Shown here piece after piece: positions 51,951 through 62,059 of a DNA stretch of 64,000 nt. Under the pieces are notes generated by a model, which saw only the letters and a program-made list of their open reading frames with translations, was not told the origin of the DNA and did not search any database. The translations under genes and the position numbers were made by a program. Origin of the DNA: Streptomyces sp. CGMCC 4.7035 (GTDB taxonomy: Bacteria > Actinomycetota > Actinomycetes > Streptomycetales > Streptomycetaceae); the NCBI RefSeq assembly GCF_031583065.1, contig NZ_CP134053.1, positions 5,559,001-5,623,000 of the forward strand, written 5' to 3'. Position 1 is the stretch's first letter. Each line of letters starts with the position of its first letter.

Positions 51951-53167
51951 GCCTTCTTCTCCTCCTTGGGCTCCTCGGGCGGCCGGTCGAACTCGTCCGT
52001 GACCATCGGCGCCTGGTCCCCTTCCCCGCCGGTCCAGCGCACCAGCAGCTCACCGAGGGCGGCCTCCTGCTCCAGTGCCACGGCCTTCTCCCGGTACAGC
52101 TCCAGCAGCGCGAGGAAGCGCGCGACGACGGTCAGGGTGTCGTCGGTGTCCTCGACCAGCAGGCGGAAGCTGGCCTCGCCGAGTTCCCGCAGCCGCGCCA
52201 CGACGATCCCGGCCTGCTCCTGCACGCTGACGAGCGGGGCGTGGATGTGGTCGACGTACACCTGCGGTTTGGGCTTGGGCTGCATCGCCTTGACGGCGAG
52301 CTTCGCGAACCCCTCCGGACCGATGCTGATGACGACCTCGGGAAGCAGCTCGGCGTGCTGGGGTTCCAGGCCGACGGTACGGGGGTAGCGCCGGGCCTCG
52401 TCGTCGGTGCGCCGGTTGAAGATCTCGGCGATCTGTTTGTACGCGCGGTACTGGAGGAGCCGCGCGAACAGCAGGTCCCGGGCTTCGAGCAGTGCGAGGT
52501 CGGCCTCGTCCTCGACCTCGGCGGCGGGCAGCAGCCGCGCGGCCTTGAGATCGAGCAGCGTCGCGGCGACGACGAGGAACTCGGTCGTCTGGTCGAGGTC
52601 CCAGTCCGGCCCCATGGCCCGGATGTGCGCCATGAACTCATCGGTCACCTTGGACAGCGCGACCTCGGTGACGTCGAGTTTGTGCTTCGAGATCAGCTGG
52701 AGGAGGAGATCGAAGGGCCCCTCGAAGTTGGCCAGCCGAACCTTGAAGACCCCGTCACCACTCTCAGCGGACGAGGCTTCCACCTCGGCCTCGGACACGG
52801 CTTCCGATGCGGGCTCGGATTCGGGTTCGGGTTCCGATTGGGGCTCGGGCTCGGGCTCGGCAACGGGCGGTACGTCTACAGCTCCGCCCGCGTTGTGGGC
52901 AGTCGTTCCGCCGGGCGATGGGGGTCCCCCCTGCCCGAGCGAAGTCGGGAGCTTGGGGGAGGGTGGGTACAACGGCCGACCAGCCGCAGGCGACGAACTC
53001 TCCTCAGCCACGGACAGGCTCTCCGCCGCAGGCGAAACAGGCTCCGTCTCCGCGGGAGGCGCAGTGGCTTCAGCCGGCGCAGCCCCAGGCCCACGTCCCA
53101 GCACCCGGCGCCGCCCGGCGGAGCCGGAGGAACCGTTAGCGGAGACAGAGCCGTCGTACGAGGTCAT
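51947..53167 (-). CDS. scpA: Segregation and condensation protein A, with long N-terminal linker
   Basis: The 406-aa protein is well above the usual ~250 aa. The kleisin core runs from FKVRLANFEGPFDLLLQLI (about 142) to the C-terminus. The first ~140 residues are Ala/Pro/Glu-rich; residues about 69-84 are encoded by a dispersed repeat shared with dnaE2. EPEPEPQSEPEPESEPAS follows, an acidic slippery tract. The core is intact, so ScpA should still bridge SMC heads. It is coupled to scpB (GTGA) and starts 20 nt after the RHH-like gene. Confidence 0.93.
   Translation of the reverse strand: MTSYDGSVSANGSSGSAGRRRVLGRGPGAAPAEATAPPAETEPVSPAAESLSVAEESSSPAAGRPLYPPSPKLPTSLGQGGPPSPGGTTAHNAGGAVDVPPVAEPEPEPQSEPEPESEPASEAVSEAEVEASSAESGDGVFKVRLANFEGPFDLLLQLISKHKLDVTEVALSKVTDEFMAHIRAMGPDWDLDQTTEFLVVAATLLDLKAARLLPAAEVEDEADLALLEARDLLFARLLQYRAYKQIAEIFNRRTDDEARRYPRTVGLEPQHAELLPEVVISIGPEGFAKLAVKAMQPKPKPQVYVDHIHAPLVSVQEQAGIVVARLRELGEASFRLLVEDTDDTLTVVARFLALLELYREKAVALEQEAALGELLVRWTGGEGDQAPMVTDEFDRPPEEPKEEKKA
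52918..52963 (-). repeat. Dispersed repeat inserted in frame in scpA
   Basis: The minus strand reads CTCCCCCAAGCTCCCGA, a short TTCGC turn, then TCGGGCAGGGGGGACCCCC: an imperfect hairpin repeat I recall as common between Streptomyces genes. It is 38/44 identical to the block at 17393-17433 in dnaE2 and is translated in the same frame. Confidence 0.7.
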
Positions 53168-53187
53168 AGCCGTCGCAGGCTACCTGC

Positions 53188-53796
53188 TTACCGCCCCCGA
53201 AGCCGACGCACGAGGATGCTGGCGTCCCCCCGGGACTCCAGATCCGCCAGCACCACGGCGACAGCCTCCCGCACGATCCGCCCGCGGTCGACCGCGAGCC
53301 CGTGCTCACCCCGCAGCACGAGACGCGCGTGCTCGAGGTCCATCAGCTCCTCCGCGGACACGTACACGGTGATCTTCTCGTCGTGTCGCTCCCGCCCGCT
53401 GGGCCGCCGCCCGGCCGCACGCCCCCGCTTGCGCGGCTGAGCCGCGTTCGAAGCCGCGGTGGCCCCGGCGGAAACCGCAGAACCGGCAGAACCTTCCTGC
53501 GCCGCCTGACGCCGCACGGGCGACCGCTCCGCGGTGGCCGACCGCATCCGGGACTCCCCGGCCTCCGCCTCCGCGACATCCGCCGCGACGTGCTCGTCGC
53601 CCTCCCCGTCGCCGCCCTGCACGGGCACCGACGGTGGTGCGTCCTCCGCCTGGGCCGTCGCGTCGCCCTCGCCCGCGGGAGCCGGCACCCGGGCCTCGCC
53701 GTTGGCCTGGCGCCTGGGAGTGGACGCCTGGAGCGCCATTCCCCCGGTGGTACGGAACAGTTCGTCGGCCCCCGGCAGACTCACTCGGCGTGACAC
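53188..53796 (-). CDS. Hypothetical protein with ribbon-helix-helix-like C-terminus, ParA partner
   Basis: GTG 53796 lies 16 nt inside the parA gene; the product is 202 aa. Residues 1-130 are low-complexity (Ala, Glu, Gly, Arg). The conserved part is the C-terminal ~65 residues (RERHDEKITVYVSAEELMDLE, then AVDRGRIVREAVAVVLADLE), whose beta-strand plus two helices resembles a ribbon-helix-helix DNA-binding module. A small DNA-binding partner next to a ParA ATPase is the usual layout of partition pairs; this role is inferred. Confidence 0.75.
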   Translation of the reverse strand: MSRRVSLPGADELFRTTGGMALQASTPRRQANGEARVPAPAGEGDATAQAEDAPPSVPVQGGDGEGDEHVAADVAEAEAGESRMRSATAERSPVRRQAAQEGSAGSAVSAGATAASNAAQPRKRGRAAGRRPSGRERHDEKITVYVSAEELMDLEHARLVLRGEHGLAVDRGRIVREAVAVVLADLESRGDASILVRRLRGR

Positions 53797-54956
53797 CGGG
53801 CGAGCACCTCCCTGGCGAGCTGGCGGTAGGCGGCGGCACCGACGGAGTTGGAGGCGTACGTGGTGATCGGTTCACCGGCGACGGTGGTCTCCGGGAAGCG
53901 CACGGTCCGGCCGATCACCGTGTGGTAGACGTGATCGTCGAACGCCTCGACGACCCGCGCGAGCACCTCACGGCTGTGCACGGTCCGGGAGTCGTACATC
54001 GTGGCGAGGATGCCGTCGAGCTCCAGCTCGGGGTTGAGCCGCTCCTGGACCTTCTCGATGGTCTCCGTCAGCAGCGCCACGCCACGGAGGGCGAAGAACT
54101 CGCACTCCAGCGGCACGATCACCTTGTGCGCCGCCGTGAGGGCGTTCACGGTGAGCAGACCCAGCGAGGGCTGACAGTCGATGACGATGTAGTCGTAGTC
54201 GTCCATCAGCGGCTTGAGCGCCCGCTGGAGCGTCGACTCGCGCGCGACCTCCGACACCAGCTGGACCTCGGCTGCCGACAGGTCGATGTTGCTCGGCAGC
54301 AGGTCCATGTTCGGGACCGCGGTCTTCAGCAGGACCTCGTCCGCGGACATGCCCCGCTCCATGAGCAGGTTGTAGACGGTGAGGTCGAGCTCCATGGGGT
54401 TGACGCCGAGGCCCACCGACAGCGCGCCCTGCGGGTCGAAGTCGACGAGCAGCACCCGGCGCCCGTACTCCGCGAGCGCGGCACCCAGGTTGATGGTCGA
54501 CGTCGTCTTGCCGACGCCGCCCTTCTGGTTGCACATCGCGATGATCGTCGCGGGACCGTGGTTCGTCAGCGGTCCCGGGATCGGGAAGTACGGCAGCGGG
54601 CGGCCCGTCGGGCCGATGCGCTCACGGCGCTGGCGGGCCGCGTCGGGCGCGAGCGTGGCAGCGTACTCGGGGTCGGGCTCGTATTCGGCGTCCGGGTCGT
54701 AGAAGTGCCCGTCGGGCAGTTCGTCGTAGTCGGCGAAGTGGTTGTGGACCCGGCCACTTCCGTCGCCGGCCATGGCGTTCACGTGTTGGCCATCCATGCT
54801 CTGGTGTGCTGTCTGAGCCTGCTGGGGGCTCTGGCTCTGGTGGGCTGCGAAGGTGCGGACAGCGACGGAGCCGACAGCCTCGAGCCCCGTGGGGCCCGTG
54901 CCCCGCGCAGGCATTCCTGGTTGACCACCCCCGGGAGTAAATGTCGACTCATTCAC
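53781..54956 (-). CDS. ParA-family ATPase of the scpAB cluster
   Basis: GTG 54956 is preceded by AAGGAGGT and gives 391 aa. A ~130-residue hydrophilic N-terminus is followed by the ParA/Soj core: deviant Walker A CNQKGGVGKTT at 143-152, switch I DFDPQGALSVGLG, Walker B YDYIVIDCQPSLGLL and LECEFFALRG. This is not the parAB pair near oriC; it is the ParA-like gene that travels with scpAB in actinobacteria. Its genetic coupling to the RHH-like gene and scpAB suggests a role in chromosome organisation. Confidence 0.92.
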   Translation of the reverse strand: MNESTFTPGGGQPGMPARGTGPTGLEAVGSVAVRTFAAHQSQSPQQAQTAHQSMDGQHVNAMAGDGSGRVHNHFADYDELPDGHFYDPDAEYEPDPEYAATLAPDAARQRRERIGPTGRPLPYFPIPGPLTNHGPATIIAMCNQKGGVGKTTSTINLGAALAEYGRRVLLVDFDPQGALSVGLGVNPMELDLTVYNLLMERGMSADEVLLKTAVPNMDLLPSNIDLSAAEVQLVSEVARESTLQRALKPLMDDYDYIVIDCQPSLGLLTVNALTAAHKVIVPLECEFFALRGVALLTETIEKVQERLNPELELDGILATMYDSRTVHSREVLARVVEAFDDHVYHTVIGRTVRFPETTVAGEPITTYASNSVGAAAYRQLAREVLARCHAE

Positions 54957-55216
54957 AAGTCGTCTTACCTCCTTGGTGACCAGGAAACTTCTAGATAGGT
55001 CAGCGTGGCACCATGCCGACGGTTGGCGACTCTATGGCGTGTCGGCGGTCCGCAGCAACACAATCCGCCGGACCCGGCCCGATGTGTCGGCAATGAAACA
55101 TCCCGCTGTCAAGGGTGTCCGGGCGCCGTTCGCCATGTTTCACCGGTGTACGAAACGGTGGAAGGGTTGCGTTCGAGGCGAGTTGAACGAGTGTCGCAAA
55201 GTGACCATGCACACAT
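54957..55216. other. Upstream region of the parA-scpAB operon
   Basis: About 260 bp. It includes TTGACA on the minus strand near 55104 and the inverted pair GTTTC/GAAAC around 55136-55155, which is not a parS site. No coding sequence with normal codon bias is seen. Confidence 0.35.
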
Positions 55217-55249
55217 CCGGCCGGACCTTGTCGGGCAAGGTCCGGCCGG
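55217..55249 (-). terminator. Hairpin terminator of ald
   Basis: CCGGCCGGACCTTG and CAAGGTCCGGCCGG form a perfect 14-bp stem with a 5-nt loop, about 75 nt past the ald stop. Confidence 0.75.
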
Positions 55250-55293
55250 GTGCGTGGCGTTGACGAGGCGAGTTGACCTATCGCCTTGTGGCA

Positions 55294-55311
55294 CCGGGAA
55301 TTCGAACCCGG
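55294..55311 (-). other. tRNA T-arm-like scrap downstream of ald
   Basis: CCGGG-TTCGAATT-CCCGG (minus strand) resembles a T-arm, but the loop has 8 nt instead of 7 and no tRNA body can be drawn in either direction, since ald coding sequence occupies one side. It may be a vestigial attachment-site fragment or coincidence. Confidence 0.25.
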
Positions 55312-55324
55312 GCCGGTGGTCGGC

Positions 55325-56440
55325 CTAGCCGAGCAGGGACTCCAGCTCCACGTGCTCCAGGCCGTGCGCCTCGGCGACCTCCTTGTAAACCACCTTGCCG
55401 TCATGGGTGTTGAGGCCCCTGGCCAGCGCGGCGTCGCGGCGCAGCGCGTCGACCCAGCCGCGGTTGGCGAGCTCCACGATGTAGGGCAGCGTGGCGTTCG
55501 TCAGCGCGTAGGTGGAGGTGTTGGGGACGGCGCCGGGCATGTTGGCGACGCAGTAGAAAACCGACTCGTGGACCTTGAAGGTCGGCTCGGCGTGCGTGGT
55601 CGGGCGGGAGTCCTCGAAGCAGCCGCCCTGGTCGATCGCAATGTCGACAAGGACACTTCCGGCCTTCATCCGGGAGACCAGCTCGTTGGTGACCAGCTTC
55701 GGGGCCTTGGCGCCCGGGATGAGGACGGCGCCGATGACGAGGTCGGCGTCGAGGCAGGCCTTCTCCAGCTCGAAGGCGTTGGAGACGACGGTCTGGATCT
55801 TCGTGCCGAAGATCTTGTCGGCCTCCTTGAGCTTGTTGATGTCCCGGTCGAGCAGGGTCACGTGGAAGCCCATGCCGATGGCGATCTGGGCGGCGTTCCA
55901 GCCGGAGACACCGCCGCCGATGACCACGGCCTTGGCGGCCGGCACGCCGGGGACGCCGCCGGGCAGCACACCGCGGCCGCCGGCCGCGCGCATCAGGTGG
56001 TAGGCGCCGACCTGCGGGGCCAGGCGGCCCGCGACCTCGGACATCGGGGCGAGCAGCGGGAGCGCGCGGTTCGACAGTTCGACCGTCTCGTACGCGATCG
56101 CCGTGGTGCCGGACTCCAGCAGGGCGTCCGTGCACTCCTTGGAGGCGGCCAGGTGCAGGTAGGTGAAGAGGATCTGGTCCTTGCGGAGCCGGTGGTACTC
56201 CTCGGCGACGGGCTCCTTGACCTTCAGCAGCAGGTCGGCGGCGGCCCAGACCTCATCGGCGGTCTCCAGGATCTGCGCACCGGCGGCGATGTACTCGTCG
56301 TCCGGGATCGAGGAGCCGACACCGGCGTTCCGCTCGACGACGACCTGGTGGCCGTTGCGCACCAGCTCGTGCACACCGGCGGGGGTGATGGCCACCCGGA
56401 ACTCGTTGTTCTTGACCTCGCGGGGGATGCCGACCTTCAC
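55325..56440 (-). CDS. ald: Alanine dehydrogenase
   Basis: GTG 56440 gives the canonical 371-aa protein starting with M-K-V-G-I-P-R-E; GTG 56449 is three codons upstream and also possible. The AlaDH/PNT N-terminal domain carries KEVKNNEFRVAITP-like sequence (substrate Arg15/Lys74 region), and LHLAASKECTDALL includes the catalytic His near 95. The NAD-binding motif is VVIGGGVSGWNAAQIA near 170. It interconverts alanine with pyruvate and ammonia. It is monocistronic, with its own terminator. Confidence 0.95.
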   Translation of the reverse strand: MKVGIPREVKNNEFRVAITPAGVHELVRNGHQVVVERNAGVGSSIPDDEYIAAGAQILETADEVWAAADLLLKVKEPVAEEYHRLRKDQILFTYLHLAASKECTDALLESGTTAIAYETVELSNRALPLLAPMSEVAGRLAPQVGAYHLMRAAGGRGVLPGGVPGVPAAKAVVIGGGVSGWNAAQIAIGMGFHVTLLDRDINKLKEADKIFGTKIQTVVSNAFELEKACLDADLVIGAVLIPGAKAPKLVTNELVSRMKAGSVLVDIAIDQGGCFEDSRPTTHAEPTFKVHESVFYCVANMPGAVPNTSTYALTNATLPYIVELANRGWVDALRRDAALARGLNTHDGKVVYKEVAEAHGLEHVELESLLG

Positions 56441-56615
56441 GTCGATCACGGTCCTTGGCTCAGAGGGTTCTTGGGCTGTGCACGCCGGGGCAGTGCAAGC
56501 CCGGTCATTGCATGTCATACCCGGATGCATCGGAACGCATAGGGAGACACCGCAGGAGAACCGGCGGCGGAGCCAGTCTAATGAAGGATTAGGAGCTGTC
56601 TAGCCTTTCAATGCA

Positions 56616-58685
56616 CTAATCCTCGCCGGATGTACTGCGGATTTCGTAGGCGTTAGCGTCGTGTTCCGGGTCCGATGCGTTCTCCTGGAGCTCGTCGCCC
56701 AGCATGCGCTCGGCCGCCCCACGGTGCAGACGCGCGGCCGCCGGGTCCCCGAGGCGCTCCAGGGTGTCGGCCAGCCTGAGTTGCAGCGCCGCCTGCAGCC
56801 GTACGTCCTCGGCGCGCCGCGCCCACTCGACCGCGTCCTGGCAGGTGCGCAGCGACTCCTCGGGCCGGCCCGCGTACTCCTGGACGCGGGCCAGCTCGCT
56901 CAAGGCCCTTGCCTGGGCGGCCACATCGCCGTTCTTGCGGTGCCCGGCGACCGCCGCGCGCCAGTTGCGCAGCGCCTCGCCGTAGCGGCCCGCGTAGGTG
57001 TGGGCGGTGGCGATGCGGCCGTAGAGCCGGGCGGCGTCCGCGCGCTCGTCGCGGGCGAGCCGCTGGGCCAGCGCCCGGCCGTACCAGTCGGCGGCCCGGT
57101 CGTAGTCGCCCAGTTCCTGGTGGGCGCCGCCTACGGATTCCATCGCGCGGCCCGTCGCATACGGGTCGTTCGCCTCCCGTCCGGCGTCCAGCGCGGCCCG
57201 GTAGCGGGCCAGCGCCTCCGTCGTACGGCCGGTCTGCGCGTCCAGGTCCGCGAGGTTCAGCAGGGCCGCCGCCTTCTCGCGGTGCAGGCCGCGGCGCTCG
57301 GCGACGTCGAGGACGAGCCGGTGGATGCGGTACAGCTCGGGCGCGGCGGCCCGGGTGCCGAAGTGCGCGACCAGGGCCCTGACCAGCGCGGCCATGAGGC
57401 GGCGGGCCAGGGTGTCCAGCTCGCCGTCGGCGACCGCGAGCCGGGCCGCGGCCAGTAGCGCGGGCTGCCGGACGCGCAGCCACTCCTCGGCCGCCCGGGG
57501 GCTCGGGAAGCGCAGGGTCCGGGGCAGGCCGGCCAGCTTCTCCCGGGCCTGCGGACTGTCGGTCTCGGTGATCGCGCGGCAGGACTGCAACAGCCGTACG
57601 GTGCGCTCCAGCATCCTGGCGCGGGCCAGCTGGAGCTCGGCCGGGCGGTCCTGGCTCTCGGTGAGTCCGCGCAGCAGGGGCAGCAGACAGCCGGGGACCA
57701 CGTACTGGGGCAGTGGGGACCCGAGGGGCCGCAGGAAGCCGAGGGCGGCGAAGTCGTCCAGGGCGGTGCCGGCGTCCTGCACCGAGCAGCCGGCCAGCGC
57801 GGAGGCGGTGTGCGGATCGACGAGGCCGGCGGGGGCGAGCGAGAGCAGTCGCAGTATCCGCTGGGCGGGGCTCGGCAGACCCGCGTAGGAGAACCGGAAG
57901 GCGCGCGTCAGCGGCGCGCCCTCGTCGGATCCGGCGCGCAGCTGTTTGGCCACGTCGGCGACGGCGGCCTTGGGGTGGGCGGCGAGCCAGCCGCCGACGA
58001 GGACGAGCGCGGCGGGCTGGCCCGCGCACTCCTCGACGAGCCCTTCGGCGGCGCGCGGGTCGACGGTGATGCGCACCGAGCCGGTGTACCGGGTGAGCAG
58101 CTCCAGGGCGGACTTGGTGTCGAGGCCGCCCAGGGTGCAGGGGCGGACGCCCGTGATGCCGGTCAGCGGTCCCTCGGAGACGGCGACGACGAGGCAGTCG
58201 GGCGTGTCCGGCAGCAGCGCGTCGACCTGCTCGGCGGACGTCGCGTCGTCGAGCAGGAGGAGTACGCGACGCCCCGCGAGGGCTTCGCGTACCGCTTGGC
58301 CCAGCTCGTCCTCGGCGGCGCCGGGCGTCGTGGGCAGGTCAAGGGCGCTCAGTAGTTCGCGGGCCGTGCGCTCGGTCGGTACGGGGGTGCCGTCGGGCTC
58401 GCTGAGGCGGGCGCGCAGTACCCCGTCCTCGTAACGGTCCGCGACCTCGCGCACCAGTTCCTCGGCGAGGGCGGTGCGGCCGAAACCTGGTCGGCCGGCG
58501 ATGAGCAGCACCCGCGCGCGGGGCGCCTTGCGGCCGGAAAGGGTGTCGAGGCCCGCACGCTCTATGTCGGCGCGGAGTTCCTTCAACTCCCGTGTTCGGC
58601 CGAGGAATTGACGGCCTGCGGCGGCGGGACGCCGGTCGCTCCCCGACAGCTCGCCGCCGCCTGACTCCACGGCCTGATCCGTCAC
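56616..58685 (-). CDS. NTPase-TPR protein (STAND-like) with degenerate P-loop
   Basis: GTG 58685 (MTDQAVESGGGELSG) with GGGAG upstream gives 689 aa. An N-terminal nucleotide-binding domain starts at FLGRTRELKELRADI. Its P-loop is GRPGFGRT at 64-71, with Arg70 where the catalytic lysine should be; Walker B LLLLDDA near 145 is normal. A winged-helix-like region follows, then about 5-6 tetratricopeptide repeats (residues ~460-650: LLNLADLDAQTGRTTEAL, SVGGAHQELGDYDRAADWY). This is the layout of STAND signalling ATPases. It was probably an ATP-driven scaffold; loss of the lysine predicts weak or no hydrolysis. No effector domain is attached. Confidence 0.85.
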   Translation of the reverse strand: MTDQAVESGGGELSGSDRRPAAAGRQFLGRTRELKELRADIERAGLDTLSGRKAPRARVLLIAGRPGFGRTALAEELVREVADRYEDGVLRARLSEPDGTPVPTERTARELLSALDLPTTPGAAEDELGQAVREALAGRRVLLLLDDATSAEQVDALLPDTPDCLVVAVSEGPLTGITGVRPCTLGGLDTKSALELLTRYTGSVRITVDPRAAEGLVEECAGQPAALVLVGGWLAAHPKAAVADVAKQLRAGSDEGAPLTRAFRFSYAGLPSPAQRILRLLSLAPAGLVDPHTASALAGCSVQDAGTALDDFAALGFLRPLGSPLPQYVVPGCLLPLLRGLTESQDRPAELQLARARMLERTVRLLQSCRAITETDSPQAREKLAGLPRTLRFPSPRAAEEWLRVRQPALLAAARLAVADGELDTLARRLMAALVRALVAHFGTRAAAPELYRIHRLVLDVAERRGLHREKAAALLNLADLDAQTGRTTEALARYRAALDAGREANDPYATGRAMESVGGAHQELGDYDRAADWYGRALAQRLARDERADAARLYGRIATAHTYAGRYGEALRNWRAAVAGHRKNGDVAAQARALSELARVQEYAGRPEESLRTCQDAVEWARRAEDVRLQAALQLRLADTLERLGDPAAARLHRGAAERMLGDELQENASDPEHDANAYEIRSTSGED

Positions 58686-59195
58686 GGGCCACGCTCCCGT
58701 CCCACTGCGCACACCGGCCCGCCGGGCCTTGGGGCGGGTCGTCTCCAGAGCCTAGTTCACGCTCTGCGACGATCCCGGCGGAGCAGGGCGGACGCGTCCC
58801 CCGATCGGATCAGGCGATCGTACGACCGATGGTGTCGGGTGGGCACCAGAAGACCGGGTGGGCACCAGAAGACACGGAGCCGCTGCCGAGACACAGGGCC
58901 GAGCCCCGCCGGCCGAGTCCGGGCCCTCCCCCCGGCAGAGCCAGGGCATAGCCCGAACGGAGCGCACGGCGGCACCGCCACCGCCGAACGCGCCCCACCA
59001 GTGGCGCCCGGGCAGGGGCGCACCACCTCCTGGACCAGGGTCTCCGCGGCTCTGCTCCGGGAGGTGGTCGGGTAGGTGCGAAGTCCGTCAGTGGTCCACG
59101 GGCGGCGCTCCCGGCCCCTCCTGGGACAGAGCTCTGGCGAAGGCGGCCAGGGGGCGAAGGGGCGAAGCCCTTGGGGCCTCGCGCCCGGTCAGGGC
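58686..59195. other. 510-bp intergenic region upstream of the NTPase-TPR gene
   Basis: Contains a perfect tandem duplication (listed separately). Open frames here are short and lack the third-position GC pattern of neighbouring genes. No promoter could be called with confidence. Confidence 0.35.
58836..58873. repeat. Perfect 19-bp tandem duplication
   Basis: The unit CGGGTGGGCACCAGAAGAC occurs twice, head to tail (58836-58854 and 58855-58873), 150-190 bp upstream of the NTPase-TPR start. Confidence 0.85.
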
Positions 59196-59822
59196 CTACG
59201 CCTCGAACGGCCGCGCCGGCCACGGCGCCTCGGCCGGACGCAGGGCGTCCAGACCGTCGCCGCCGCGTGCGGCGACCAGCGAGAGGACACCGACAGCGAG
59301 GCAGTTGTTGTGCAGGTCCCCGGCCAGCACTCCCCGCACGAGGTCCTCGACCGGCACCCGGGCCAGCTCCATGTCGGCCTCCTCGGCCTCGACCTCGAAG
59401 CGCTCCCCGTCCGCCTCGGACAGATCGCGGGCGAGGAAGATGCGCACAGCCTCGTCGCAGCCGCCGGGCGTGGTGTAGACGTCGGTCAGCACGCGCCAGT
59501 CCTCGGCCTTGACATGCGCCTCCTCGTACAGCTCGCGCTGGGCGGCGTGCAGCGGGTTCTCGCCGGGGACGTCGAGCAGACCGGCCGGGATCTCCCAGAG
59601 CTTGTGGCGCACGGGGTGGCGGTACTGCCGGATGACCAGCACACGGTCCTCGTCGTCGAGGGCGAGGACGGCCACCGAGCCGGGGTGGACCTGGTAGTCG
59701 CGGCGGACGACCGAGCCGTCCGGCATGACCACGTCGTCGGTGCGGACCGAGGTCTTGTTGCCGACGAACGGGGTCTCACTGGCCCTGACCTCCCACTCCT
59801 CGCGGGTGTCCTTGATCGTCAT
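59196..59822 (-). CDS. NUDIX hydrolase, ADP-ribose pyrophosphatase-like
   Basis: ATG 59822 with GAGGAACAGGG upstream gives 208 aa (MTIKDTREEWEVRASE). The Nudix box is GLLDVPGENPLHAAQRELYE plus the E-A that follows, with the usual G-x5-E-x7-R-E-x-x-E-E pattern; the terminal G-U is replaced by H-V. VLVIRQYRHPVRHKLWEIPAG and DLSEADGER are typical of ADP-ribose/nucleoside-diphosphate-sugar pyrophosphatases. It is the gene directly downstream of pyrG (86 nt) and may be cotranscribed with it. Confidence 0.9.
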   Translation of the reverse strand: MTIKDTREEWEVRASETPFVGNKTSVRTDDVVMPDGSVVRRDYQVHPGSVAVLALDDEDRVLVIRQYRHPVRHKLWEIPAGLLDVPGENPLHAAQRELYEEAHVKAEDWRVLTDVYTTPGGCDEAVRIFLARDLSEADGERFEVEAEEADMELARVPVEDLVRGVLAGDLHNNCLAVGVLSLVAARGGDGLDALRPAEAPWPARPFEA

Positions 59823-59908
59823 GTCGCCCTGTTCCTCCCACACCCTGTACACAAACCGGGGTACGCCTCCCGCAGGACGCGTACCCCGGCCACCGTACAG
59901 CCCTTGCG

Positions 59909-61576
<1,668 letters not shown>

Positions 61577-62059
61577 GGCCAAGAGGGGGCTCCCGTGGTC
61601 GCTGTCTGAGGTGCGGTGCGGTTGACCCGCCGAAGGATTTTCGGGGGTGCCGTCGCTGCGGTTCGGGGGTTTCCTGCCCACCGGTCCACGGGCTACCAGC
61701 GTATCAGCGCCCGGGAGAGACCGCTTCCGGCCACGCTCCGCGCACCTGTCACCACAGACCCGCGACGCTTATGTTGCTTCTCACCCGCACCTCACTCGTT
61801 CGGGCCACTATCGTTGTCCGGACGGGCACGCGGATCACCGAGGTGCGTCGTATCCTGCTCGGACACTCTTCTGCAGAGCACTCCCCGGCAAACGGCACCA
61901 CCCCCGCCCGTCACCGGAACAACAAGGGCTCGTCAGTTCGTTGAACATCGACCGCAGCATTTTCGAATGGGTCGGTGAACGACGACTTTCTCACCGACCC
62001 CATGACCGTAAAGAGCAACCGCCCCTCTGGGGCGACGTGGCCGTTCGACTGGAGTTGCA
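61577..62059. other. 483-bp divergent intergenic region between pyrG and the GH15 gene
   Basis: Includes a small perfect hairpin CGCCCC-tct-GGGGCG (62020-62034) 25 nt before the GH15 start. Several short frames exist but without convincing codon use or ribosome sites. A regulated pyrG leader cannot be excluded. Confidence 0.35.

Noticed and set aside
55134..55156. Possible parS site upstream of parA
   Set aside because: GTTTCAC is present but is not followed by GTGAAAC at the required spacing; the inverted partner GAAAC is displaced.
55250..55330. Intact tRNA gene
   Set aside because: Only a T-arm-like hairpin with an 8-nt loop; no acceptor, D or anticodon arms can be assembled on either strand.
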